Part shown: piece by piece, positions 39,297 through 49,866 of the stretch
Position numbering within the stretch: position 1 is the stretch's first letter
Layout of the letters: each line of letters begins with the position of its first letter
DNA from: Chamaecyparis obtusa
Taxonomy: Eukaryota; Streptophyta; Pinopsida; Cupressales; Cupressaceae
Direction: 5' to 3'
Assembly (NCBI GenBank): GCA_027943335.1
Contig: BSBK01002057.1
Location: 124,001-188,000 of the forward strand
Length of the DNA: 64,000 nucleotides
Notes under the pieces: generated by a model
Databases searched by the model: none
What the model was told of the DNA's origin: nothing
The model's input: only the letters and a program-made list of their open reading frames with translations
Program-made: the position numbers and the translations under genes

Positions 39297-40080
39297 AAGT
39301 CATGCTTTTTCCATAAGATAATAATTAAGCTTGTAGCCTGCAAGTGTGTAATTGATGTAGTAGATGGTGCATTTTTTCCATTATCATCTTGTTGAGAAAG
39401 AAGTGTCCCCAGTGTCATTGTGGTAGTTGAAATGTATACTATGGGGAAATTTTTATGAGTAGGTGGCACAAGAATTGGTGGATTGTCTAGGTATTCTTTA
39501 ATTTTGTCGAAACCTTTTTGGAAAAGAGGATCCCATTTGAAATTTGTTTCCTTGTGTAACAAGTGCATGAATGGTTGACATTTATCAAAAACTTTTGATA
39601 TGAACCTGCATATAGATTGGAGTTTTCTTGAAGATTGCACAACTTCTTGAGAGTTCTACGAGAGGCATTTCCATTATGGCTTTGACCTTTTTCGTATCTA
39701 TCTCTATGCCTCACTTTGATTCTATTAAGTGTAGGAGTTTTCTAGATGTGATCCCGAAGACACATTTTTTGGGGTTAAGTTTTAGCCCATACTAATGGAG
39801 GCAATCAAATATACATTAAAGAACATTAAAGTGATCAAATCTCATTCTATATTTTCCCAAGATGTCATCTACATAGTCTTCAAGGATTTTATAGATCATG
39901 TCATGAAAGATGACAGTCATGTGGCTCTTTGATATGTGGCCCTTGGATTCTTTAGATTTAAGGGCATAACATTGTAACAAAAGGTACTCCATGAGGTTAT
40001 GAATGTTGTCTCAGGTTGATCTTATTCTGCAATACCTATCTAATTGTAGCCAAAGAAACCATCCATGAGTGACAGTCTCT
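39245..40080 (-). pseudogene. RT (3' part) and RNase H remnant of gypsy element 2
   Basis: RNase H start FKWDPLFQKGFDKIKEYLDNP at about 39,480-39,540. The RT thumb and YVDD region are degraded at 39,650-39,900. SLMDGFFGYN, corresponding to the SLIDGLSGYNQ block, lies at about 40,075. Upstream RT sequence is gone at this break. Confidence 0.8.
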
Positions 40081-40082
40081 TT

Positions 40083-40600
40083 GTTAGTATTATAAAGTCC
40101 AAGATTACTGAGAGGGGAGGGTGAATCAGTATTCCACAATTAAAAGTTTTTCATTAACCATTTAACAACATTCATCTACTTATAACTTGTGCAACAATAA
40201 ATAATGAAACAAGTGAGACCATCCAAATATGAAACACAAGAACACCAATATTTTTCTTGTGGAAACCCTTTGTTAGAGGGGAAAACCATAGTGGGAATTT
40301 ATACCCACAAATATTTTCACTCTTTTGAAGTATGCCCTATTAAATTCTTAGCCATGTTAGGAGCTTTACAAATGCCTTATTAGGAGAAAGACCCTATTAG
40401 GAGTCACCCGATTAAGGGATTTACCTCTAGCCCTGTTAGGAGCTTTACCCTATTAGGAGTAACCCAGTTAATGAATTTAGAACCCTAATTAAAGATCCAC
40501 TTGGTTAGAGGATTTCAATTCAATACATGTTAGGATCCACCAGGTTAGAGGATTTCAATTGAATACATGTAATTCTTCTTCTTCAGTTCAATAGATATAA
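40083..40600 (+). mobile_element. LTR/TRIM-like fragment with purine tract and short direct repeats
   Basis: Starts TGTTAGTATTATAAAGTCC and has GAGAGGGGAGGGTGAATCAG near 40,110. Then come repeated phrases CCCTATTAGGAG.. / CCCTGTTAGGAGC, and two copies of a ~38-bp unit containing GGTTAGAGGATTTCAATT (about 40,494-40,568). No protein. Abutting the broken RT of element 2 suggests it inserted there or filled the break. The exact family and right end are unknown. Confidence 0.45.
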
Positions 40601-42327
40601 TTTGTAAATATTATTAGTCGTGTATAATTATGATTAAAGCTGCATTAGAGTCATATTATTGCACCACTTGCATCAATGTTATGTAGATAGGTTTGCATTC
40701 TAGCATTCTTCGTGCTTTGGTTAATTGTCTGAATTTAGTTAGTTCCCTTTATGCAACTGATAATTAGCTTAGGAAGTCATTGGATGCACATATAGTGCCA
40801 AAATAATCCATCCAAATAGATACATCTTTGGTCGATAATTAAATGAGTCTCTCTAAGATAATAGGTTACTTAATATAGGATCTATTGGGCCGTCAAGTGT
40901 GTGCATTGAATTGTATGCATCAACCTATTATAATTAGGAGTTAGTCATATAAAACATACTAACTTATATCTTAGCATTTTGTAACAATTCTAACTTAGGA
41001 CCTTTGACTTGTTTTACTTTTTAGATCATCACATTAGCTATCATGCAAAAGTTAAGATTGAAGAGCGGTATTATGGTGTATAAGATAATTATAATTATAA
41101 TTTTTATAACATTTTTGAAAAAGTTTATAAGTTCACTAAAGTATTGTTCTATTAAGTGAAAGTAATATGCTAGAAATAATTTATTTATCTATACTAATTA
41201 GGGAATGAAGTTTCTTATTAGGATTTAAGCTCACCATCTAGTAACCTAGTTCAATAGCAATCGAATTCCAAAAAATCCTATCCTACATTTGGTACCCTTT
41301 TCGTTACGGATGGTGTTGTTAACTATCTATATTTTTGAAATACATACAAAGTAGGGCATCACCATGTATATATGTATATAAGTAGCCACATTAAACATTT
41401 ATAGTACATGTGCTATTTTGTATTTGTCATTAGTATTGTAGAGCTAGTAACCAAGTATCATTAAAGTCTTATCCATTAGCAAGGGTCATGGATACAAAAT
41501 AAAAATGGTATAATTGGTAGAAAGGAAGGTTATTTTACATGATTATTTATTATTTCTATTCTTACAATAGTAGATTATTTCATAAGAAATATTTGAGTCT
41601 TACATAAAAAATGTTACGAGTGTAGGCTCAATGAAAAGTAATAATTTAAGTATGAAGTTAAAATTTGATAGAATTATGTGGCTATGACCTCTTTAATAAG
41701 TTAGCAAATATTTGAAAACATAAGGTTCTTGCATACAAAAAATGACTTTAAAAAAAAGGAAAATTTTGGAAAATACTCCAACTTAACTATGCTTTGCTAC
41801 TTAAGTGCTTGGAGAAATATAGATAAATTTTTAAGCTATGATTGCAAGTTTAAGATGTAATTTTAACTAGAAGAATATGAAGATTCTATAAATTTTTCTA
41901 ATGGTTATTGATTAAAAAGGGCATCTAATTAGGAAATACGAGCTATAGTTAATGCATTTTGATGAATAACTTATTATCAACCTATGTTCATTAGTCTAAA
42001 CTTTTTGCCTATTCAAAATTCACAAAAATGATACCTAGATATGGCTTACACCATCTAATCTTATTCTCTCTCCAATTTACCTACCATTTGAAATCTATGA
42101 AATGAAATCTATTTTAATGAAGCCACTGGTCTTTCTTGTACATTTTATACCATATTTGATCTCCAGTCAACATATTTTTTAATGTCCATAAGAACAGATT
42201 CCATGACCTACTAAATGTGTAGCCATCCTTTAACATTAACACATTTTTCCTCATAAAATTAGGGTTGTCTCCTAGTCATGGGAGGGGATAATTGATTCAT
42301 TAATTCTCTTTGTTCATATGTGTTGGC
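40601..42327. other. Gene-free AT-rich stretch
   Basis: No recognisable coding homology, RNA gene or element terminus on either strand. Confidence 0.55.
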
Positions 42328-42357
42328 TATTTGGCATAAATACCATGACCTTGCTTA
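42328..42357. repeat. 30-bp sequence, inverted copy at 43,431-43,460
   Basis: Begins TATTTGGCATAAATACC and is perfectly reverse-complementary to 43,431-43,460, which sits exactly at the broken end of the copia element. Confidence 0.9.
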
Positions 42358-42565
42358 CATTTTTAATTTCTGTTTTGAATTCTATATTTTTTTAATTTTT
42401 ACATTATTTATTTCTTTCACTTTTATTTTATTTCTTAAGTTATGTTAAAGCATTAATGGTTAGGGACACGTAAAAGTTTTTGTTTGTTGATATGCATATT
42501 ATCTTTTAGTGTGTATTTTTTTTTACCTTGATAGTAGATTAAGAGAAGGGTGTCCATTACTGATG

Positions 42566-43190
42566 CATAGTTATTGACACTTGATATGTTAGGGCTAGAT
42601 AAGTCATCATCCCATGGATTATAAGTCTTATATAATGTTTAGGTGAAGCTAGAATGTTTAATCAATCATCATTATAGAATAAGTGACTAGAAATGAGTTA
42701 AGATGGTACTTGCATTAAATAAGGAAATTCACAACTAGAGAATGCATATAACATGATGGTCTCATGGTTGCAAAGGCATGATTAAATGGTTTCAAGCCTA
42801 GATTATTGTGATAAGTTGCTAGCCCTATTTTGTTGAACCCCTAGCACCTACAAAAAACTATTCCAATTATCACGTGCACACATCACAAGGAAGAACTAGT
42901 ACATAGTTAGTCCAAAACATAATTTACATGCATACATATATATCCATGTAAAATGTCTAAATGAAACTGATAAATTTAGAACGTTTAATTATTTAATAAT
43001 ATAATGTTTTAAAATTAAAGTAATAAGGGTATAATATGATCATTCAAGCCATAGAAACATTCAAAAATATAAAGTACAATTATAGCTTGAACTATATGGT
43101 TTATAACTAGATCAAATTACGTTAGGACATTAGGTATTTAATATAAAATAGGGTAGAGAGTTTGTAAAAATAGGGTAGAGGGTTTGTAAC
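42566..43190. repeat. Diverged duplicate of P450-flank region (X1-Y1)
   Basis: X1 (42,566-42,840) matches X2 (43,213-43,430) from CATAGTTATT onward. Y1 (42,841-43,190) matches the P450 A 3' flank at 47,759-48,056 (CTAGCACCT, CATAGAAACATTCAAAAA, ATATGGTTTAT, GTAGAGAGTTTGTAAAA). The order X-Y-X-(copia)-Y implies a ~647-bp tandem duplication that a copia element later split. No P450 coding sequence follows Y1. Confidence 0.7.
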
Positions 43191-43212
43191 AAAGAAGTGT
43201 TCACCACAAATA

Positions 43213-43430
43213 CATAGTTATTAAACTTAATGAATAGAGCTAAAGAAGCCATCATGCTATGAATGATAAATATTATAGAATGTTTAGGGGAAGCTAGAAG
43301 GTTTAATCAACCAACATTCCAGAATGATTGGCTAAGGGTGAAGATGCAACTTGCACTATACAAAGAAAATCACAATTAGGAAATACATATAGTAAGACTA
43401 GATTATCATGATAAGTTGCTAAGTCTATTT
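43213..43430. repeat. Second copy of X segment (X2)
   Basis: Diverged match to 42,566-42,840, including GAATGTTTAGG.GAAGCTAGAA and GATAAGTTGCTA. Ends where the 30-bp filler begins. Confidence 0.7.
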
Positions 43431-43460
43431 TAAGCAAGGTCATGGTATTTATGCCAAATA
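43431..43460. repeat. 30-bp filler-like insert at the copia break, inverted copy of 42,328-42,357
   Basis: Lies between X2 and the truncated copia RT (last readable residues STRPDI). Being an exact inverted copy of a sequence 1.07 kb away, it looks like templated filler DNA from double-strand-break repair. Confidence 0.75.
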
Positions 43461-44956
43461 TCCGGGCGTGTGCTAACCATGGTGTACATCAAACTCCCAA
43501 CTGCTGAAGAATAAGGAATACCAACCATCACTTGTTTTTCTTCCTGAGTAGAAGGACACATTTTTGAAGATAATCAGAAATGATCAGCCAATGGAGTGGC
43601 AACCGATTTGGCATTTGTCATATTAAATTTCTCTAAGACTTTGAGAATGTATTTTTCTTGAGATAACTTTATTTCTTTTCTATGTCTATCACAAATTATA
43701 TCCATCCCAAGAATCCTCTTCACTGCCCCTAAATATTTCATGGAAAAATGAAGAGACAGATGTGTCTTTAGCTCATGAATGACTCTCATACTATTCCCAG
43801 CAGTCAACATATCATCAACATATAATAGCAAGATCACAAACTCACCAGTCGGAAGCCTTTTGAAGTATACACATGGGTATGATTCGCAGCGAGTAAAACA
43901 TTGCCGAGTCATGAAATTATCAAACTTTAAATACCATTGATGAGGGGCTTGCTTCAGCCCATATAAACTCCTCTTTAACCTGCAAAATAAAAGCTCCTGC
44001 GCCTATTTGACGAAGCCTTCTGGCTGTTCCATATATAGCTCTTCATCAATGTCCCCATGTAAGAACACTGTCTTGACATCGAGTTGCTCAAGCTCGAGGT
44101 CCCATGCTGCTACCATGCCAAGTACCAAACGAATGGTCTACATTTTAACCACAGGAGAAAAAATCTCATTGAAATCTACACCTTTTTGTTGAGCAAATCC
44201 CTTCACTACCAATCTGGCCCTGTATCTCTTTCATCCTCCGTCTTCCTCTTTGATGTGATAGACCCATTTATTCTTCAGAGCCTTATGATTTGGCGGAAGA
44301 GAAACCAAATCCCAAGTTTGATTTATGATTAAAGACTCCATTTCATCATTCATGGCATCCATCCAGAATACTGAATTTACATCAGAGCATGCCTATTTAA
44401 AAGTTTGTGGCTCTGCCTAATCATAACACAAGGAGAATAACAATTCATAGTCATCAAATTTTTTGGGACGTTTCTTCTCTCTGTTTGATCTCCTCAACTG
44501 GATGTTTGGATTTTTATCAATGGCAGTAGTCTCTGTATTTGTAGCCTCTGTTTGTGAAATGATAGACATCTATATAACAACCTGCCCTGCCTGACATGGA
44601 CACCCTTCCTCCCTTATTGTTTCTGGCATGGGTGAGTGTGAGATAGATTGCTGCTGAAAGTGAGCCAAAGGCTCAGGTCCACCGTGTTGAGTATAATCCC
44701 TGTCCTGTGTCCACTACAAGAAGGAGTCCTCATGGGACTATGGTTGCGAAGTTGGCTCTGCCTGTGAGAGAGGAGGCCATGGCAGAGGGTCCAGCATGGG
44801 AGGCGGGACTAAGGGCTCATTTCCCTCGCCATATGCCTTGCCGTGAATGTCCACAGGGTGTATGGACTGTTGTGGAGGTCACGTGGACTACGATGGAGAG
44901 GGGAGGTGTGGAAAAAGAGCATAGTGCTCTGAATAACAGTCACCGCTAGGGGAAAG
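43461..44956 (-). pseudogene. Reverse transcriptase remnant of the copia element
   Basis: KRSLYGLKQAPHQWYLKF is readable near 43,950. The frame 43,574-43,912 then carries YVDDMLTAGN, KYLGAVKRILGMDI and SQEKYILKVLEKF. The last readable block is PYSSAVGSLMYTMVSTRPDI before the break at 43,461. The N-terminal RT and the integrase-RT linker (44,000-44,956) contain several stops. Catalytic YVDD is intact, but the polyprotein is broken. Confidence 0.88.
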
Positions 44957-46162
44957 TTATGAAGGGGTGATGTGGAACAGAGGATATGGGAGTTGACTAT
45001 GTCCTGCTCCTTGAGTAGTAGGAATATTGTGCAGAGACATGGTATTAGTGAGTATAGACTTAGTTGAAACAATGGTGGGTTGCGAGCATATAGTAATTGG
45101 CATTGGAGTAGAGCTTTGGGATGAATTTACATTTCTTGGAGGCATAGTAGCAGTAGAGGGATGAAATGTAATGCGGGGAATGCGTTGAACATTATTGCCA
45201 TTATCTGATAAATCAAATTTAATAAAATCATCAGAATTAGACTTCTGATTATGCAAACCTAAGAATACTTTCTCATTAAAGACAACATCCCGACTCCATA
45301 TCACTTTCTTGGTGATTGAATCCCATAGATGATAACCAAATTCATCCTCACCGTACCCCAAGAATATGCATCTTTTGGATTTAAAATCCAATTTCATTCT
45401 CTGCTCCTTATGAATATGAGCATATGCATCACATCCAAAAACACACAAATGAGAAAATGAAATTATCTTACCAACCCACTGCTCTTCCAAAATATTAAAA
45501 TCTAGACGTGATGAAGGAGCTTGGTTTATTAAATAAACCACTGTATTACATGCCTCTGCCCATAATTCCTTCCCCAAACTAGCATTAGACAACATACTTT
45601 GAGCTCTCTCCAAAATAGTTCTATTCAACCTCTCAGCTACACCATTTTCTTGAGGTGTGTACGAGACTATCTTGATCCTCCAAATGCCATGATCTGCACA
45701 AAATTGGTCAAACTCCATAGAGAAAAACTCACCACCATTGTCCGTTAGTAAACATTTTATCTTTCTCCCAATCTGATTTTCCACCTTAGCCATAAAGCTT
45801 TTAAATTTGGAAAAAACTTCTGATTTCTTATTCAACATATAAACCCAAACTTTGCGAGTACAATCATCAAGAATTGTAACAAAATAATTAGCACCACCAA
45901 TAGAAGTTACCTCCATAGGACCGAAAACATCAGAATGAATGAGCTCTAATGGAGATGATTTCTTCTCATGACCCATCCTTACAAAGCTGGTGCGATTTTG
46001 CTTGCTGTAAAGGAAATGCTCACATAATTCCAAATCAACCAATTTTAGACCTGGAAGTTGGTTTCTTTGAAGCATGACTTCAAGACCTATTTTTCTCATA
46101 TGATCGAGTCTCTTATGCCAAAGTTTGACATTGCTATCCGTAGCCGCCATGGCTGCTCCCAC
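44957..46162 (-). pseudogene. GAG-pre-integrase and integrase domain of the copia element
   Basis: Long open frame (401 codons). LWHKRLDHMRKIG is the pre-integrase zinc region. The integrase core has IHSDVFGP, LLTDNGGEF and QENGVAERLNRTI, giving a complete D-D-E triad, then the copia-type CVFGCDAYAH and KCIFLGY-like region (KRCIFLGYGEDEFGY). The single best-preserved part of this element. Stops on both sides (46,163-46,201 and 44,957) show it is not translated as a full polyprotein. Confidence 0.9.
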
Positions 46163-46201
46163 TTCACCGTTACACTCTAATGTGTATAAAATTCCATTTT
46201 T

Positions 46202-47371
46202 CTACCCTTTTGCTAAAACTAATTGACCTTTGGACACTTTCCAAGAAGCTAAATCAAAACTGACATTGCATCCTTCTGTATATAATTGACTAACATAAAT
46301 TAGATTACACTTAAGTGTAGGAACATGCCTAACATCTTTTAAAATCCATTTACTTCCATTTTTCAGTGATAATGAAATATCGCCTTTGCCAACTATATCA
46401 CATTCTTTATTATCCCCAAGAAAAACTTTGCCAAACATACCTTCATGGTAATTTGTGAAAGCACTCCGACATGGAGTTGCATGAAAAGAGGCACCAAAAT
46501 CGAGAACCCATGAACTTGAATCCATGTCACCGGCTACAAGTACCAAGGCTCCATCAGTTGCAACATTAACACCATCATTGATAACATTATTTTGAGCCCT
46601 TTTGTATTTCCAGCATTGCTTCTTTGTGTGCCCAAATTTTCCGCAATACCAACATGTGCCATTTCTTCCTCTCGATTTTGAGTGATGAATCGATTTGCCT
46701 CTTCCATTGTTATTATTATTATTATTTCTTCCTCTCTCATGACTTCTTCCTCTATTGCTTGTGCTCACAGCTGTTAGAGCATCACCTGAAGAAGGTTCTT
46801 GATGTTTTCTTCTCATGTCTTCACTAAGTAGAGTGGCTGCGACTTCATCAAACTTTAGCTTGCTCTTGGTTGGAATGGAAGTGCTCACAGCCATGACAAC
46901 TCCTTCCTAGCTATTCAGAAGAGAGCATAATAGTAATATCGCCTTTATTTCATTTAATGTGATACCAACTGAAATCAGCTGAGTAACTAAAATATTGAAC
47001 TCATTGAGATGATTCGATATCACTCCCCTTTCTTTCATTTTCAGATTATATAATTTCTTGATGATGAATACTTTGTTTGATGCTGAAGCTATCTCATATA
47101 GTGAAGATAACTTATCCCACAACTCTTTTGTGGTCTTCTTTGTCGAAACATTGAAGAGCACATTGCTTGATAAAGATAAGAAAATCATTGCCTTTGCTTT
47201 TTGATCGATCTTCTCCCAGTCTTCATCCGACATTAAACCCTTTCCTTTTATTTTTCTAAGGAACGCTAGTTGCAAATCCTACTTGACAAGCAGAGATTAA
47301 ATATGTACTTTCCATAATCCAAAGTTCTGCCCTAAAAACTTTTCAATCTTCCATTTATCTACTTTATCCAT
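46202..47371 (-). pseudogene. Gag and protease of the copia element
   Basis: Starts MDKVDKWKIEKFLGQNF at 47,371; two stops follow within 35 codons. The UBN2-type gag core (WDKLSSLYEIASASNKVF) lies at 46,907-47,275. The CCHC zinc knuckle CWYCGKFGHTKKQC and the protease lie at 46,202-46,894. The protease active site reads LDFGASFH where copia elements normally have LDSGASFH, so the residue after the catalytic Asp is changed. Same register throughout. Confidence 0.9.
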
Positions 47372-47422
47372 GGCGCCTGCAAAACCTCACCGATTTCCAA
47401 AAAAATCGAACGAGCTTAACCA

Positions 47423-47434
47423 GCTTTGATACCA
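47423..47434 (-). promoter_or_regulatory. Copia primer-binding site
   Basis: Reads TGGTATCAAAGC on the minus strand, the usual initiator-Met-tRNA primer site of plant copia elements with one change (TGGTATCAGAGC). It lies two bases inside the LTR. Confidence 0.88.
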
Positions 47435-47436
47435 AT

Positions 47437-47758
47437 TGTTGAAAATAAATTGCAGACCCAAAACTAATTAGAAAACTGAAAACAGAACGGAAGGATAAAA
47501 GATAAAATACACAGACAAGAGACATAATGTTTATAGTGGTTCATCCAACAATACTGGGTTACATCCACTTTTCAAGCAGAGGACAATCTCTTATTCAGAT
47601 TATGAAAAAGTTACAGCAGCAGCACACACAAAGATAGCTTTGACATATTCAATAATCGACATTCAAAGGGAAGACCAAAATAGCCTGGAAGAGGAATAGA
47701 TGGCAATGATGGACTTCACAGAGACATTAAATATTCCCTTCCTACTAGAACTGTTACA
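47437..47758 (-). repeat. 5' LTR of the copia element (322 bp)
   Basis: Starts TGTAACAGTTC and ends CA next to the primer-binding site on the minus strand. The outer boundary coincides with the point where P450 A 3'-flank homology (CTTAGCACCT) begins at 47,759. Confidence 0.75.
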
Positions 47759-48082
47759 CTTAGCACCTCCGAAAACTATTCCGATTCTCATATGAACACA
47801 TCATGAGAAAGGATTAATACCTAATTTGTGCAAAACATACATTGTGAGTGTGCGTGTGCACTATGTAGTATACCTATTTGAAATTATTGAATTCAAATTG
47901 TCAATAACTCAATAATAGCAATAGTTTCAAGATTAAAGTGCTAAGGCTATAAAATTTCTCATTAAATCCATAGAAACATTCAAAAAATAGAATATGATTA
48001 TTGTTTGAACCATATGGTTTATGCCTTATTCCAAATGGAGTGGAGAGTTTGTGAAAACATGGCATTAACACTAGATCTATAT
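47759..48082 (-). other. 3' flank of P450 pseudogene A (Y2)
   Basis: Homologous to 8,060-8,371 downstream of P450 B and to Y1 at 42,841-43,190. The copia LTR inserted at its outer edge. Confidence 0.7.
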
Positions 48083-49866
48083 CTAGTAGAGATGATGGGG
48101 GAGATGAGGTTTTACGGTAGCCTCCAAAGGTACCACCCTTGGCATTATCAAGCCAACCCCTTCATTCATGTCCATAACTTTTCCAGCTGGAATAGACCAC
48201 TCAAAGCTATGTAAGAAAGTTGCAAGAGTGAGTTGCACCATATTCATTGCCAACACAGTGCTAGGACATCCTCTTCTCCCTACCCCAACTGGAATTATCT
48301 CCGAGTCATCATATTTCATTTGTATGTTGTTTACATCTATCTCCCTATCCATAAAACACTCTGGTATAAACTCTAGTGGTTTCCCCATAATTTTGGGTCC
48401 CTATGAATTGCCCATGCATTTACAAACATCATTGTTCCTATAGGAATATGATAGCCTCCCACAGTGCAATCTTCAATAGATTCATGTACTGAAAGAAAAG
48501 GTGCCGATGGATGGAGGTGCATGGTCTCTCTCACTGCTGATTGCAAGTATTTTAACCAGGGTATGTCTGACTCCTCCACCAGTCTATTGCGTCCAACTTT
48601 AGAATCAAGTTCCTCTTGTACCTTCCGCATTGCATGTGGATGTTCTAATAACATTGACAATGTCCACTCCATGGCAATTGAAAGTGTATCAGAACCTGCG
48701 CTAAACATAATCTGCAAAGGTAACAAGCATTAGTAACAAGGAGAAGAGATAAAATCAAAAGATAAAATTAAAAATAGTTTAGAATGAAAGGGAAGTTGTA
48801 ATAAGAAAGAAAACAACAACCTTATTCTTTTTGTATAATTTGCAAAGGTAACAAGCATTAGTAACAAGGAGAAGAGATAAAATTAAAAATAGTTTAGAAT
48901 GAAAGGGAAGTTGTCATAAGAAAGAAAAAAAAATCCTTATTCTTTTTGTTTTTATTTAATACGAATAAGAAAGATAGTGCCATTATATGATAACACCTCT
49001 GAAGAAATACTTACTGCAGTAGTTTCCTTGATGAATTCATCTTTATCAAGAATTGCTTCACCATTATGGTCTGCCTGAGCAATGAGAACATCAACAAAGT
49101 CTTCCATCTCTCCATCGTGCTTTGGTCCTTTCTCCTAGTGCTTCTCCAATATTGTCTACATAGACAAGTCTAATTGTGCTTGTATATGCTTCATAGTCTT
49201 CTCATACCCCTGCAAATCAAGGCACTTCAACCAGGGAATATAATCCCCAATATTCACACAGCCATGATACACAAATGACTCTTCAATAGCTTTGTAAATA
49301 ATCTCCTTCGATACTCCTGATTCATCTCCAAAATACTTCTCATTAATGATCATAGACATGAGAGTCTTGAAATTCAATGTGGAGAAAAACCTCTTCATGT
49401 TAACAGTATTCTTCAGCTGTGCTTGCTCAAACAAAGAATTCACTCCTTTGCGAAGTTGTTGCATTCTCTTGGGACCATAAGGAGCCCAAGCAACCATAGA
49501 ATAATTGTACCCCAAATGCTAGCCTTGTGAAAGCTGAGGCTTCGATCCCAAAGCCTTTTCATTCACTATAAAACATTCTCTTGCTAATTCTGCAGAGCTT
49601 ATGATCAAAACTGGGTGGCTACCAAATTTGACATGCATAACAGGTCCATCACGTTTAGCAAGTGAAGCTAGAATCTGGTGAATTGGCCTACTTTTGTCTA
49701 GCAGAATATGGAAGTGGCCAATTATAGGAAGACCTCTCGGGCCTGGAGGGAGATGGTTCTTGTTAGAACTTGCAAGGCTTTTTAGTAGTAAAAGTGCAAC
49801 ATAAATTGTAGCAACTCCTACCACAATAACAGGCCGTGTTATTGTTTGCTCCTTCAATCCTTCCAT
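48083..49866 (-). pseudogene. Cytochrome P450 pseudogene A (right copy, full length)
   Basis: Exon 1 is 49,015-49,866 and exon 2 is 48,083-48,711, with the intron at 48,712-49,014. It shares all lesions of the left copy: stops at 49,519-49,521 and 49,156-49,158, the 24-codon C-helix loss near 49,474, and the frameshift near 48,384. It adds a private AAG-to-TAG stop at 49,135-49,137. The 3' part, outside the window in the left copy, shows decay of conserved motifs: PERF has become PECF and the heme loop reads VGVGRRGCPS instead of FGAGRRGCPG, though the axial Cys remains. Not functional; an old pseudogene under no constraint. Confidence 0.93.
48713..48968. repeat. 128-bp tandem duplication in P450 A intron (right copy)
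   Basis: Same structure as 457-712. Confidence 0.85.

Larger units (their letters stand above)
33669..40080 (-). mobile_element. Second Tat-type gypsy element (element 2), older, 5' half missing
   Basis: In minus order from the broken end: RT remnant (40,080-39,650), RNase H, second RNase H, integrase, a long 3' region, purine tract and 3' LTR (34,584-33,669). Protease, gag, leader and 5' LTR are absent, and homology ends at about 40,080 inside the RT SLMDG block. More decayed than element 1, with several frame changes per domain. Confidence 0.85.
43461..47758 (-). mobile_element. Ty1/copia retrotransposon, probably Tork lineage, 3' end deleted
   Basis: In minus order: 5' LTR (47,758-47,437), primer-binding site, gag start at 47,371, then gag, protease, integrase and reverse transcriptase in one register, interrupted by stops. 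The element ends inside RT at 43,461; RNase H and the 3' LTR are missing. The order integrase before RT is diagnostic of copia. RT wording such as LLLYVDDMLTAG and RILGMDI points to the Tork group by eye. Confidence 0.9.

Noticed and set aside
44707..44949. 80-codon plus-strand frame, relatively GC-rich
   Set aside because: Antisense to the copia integrase-RT linker; no independent support.
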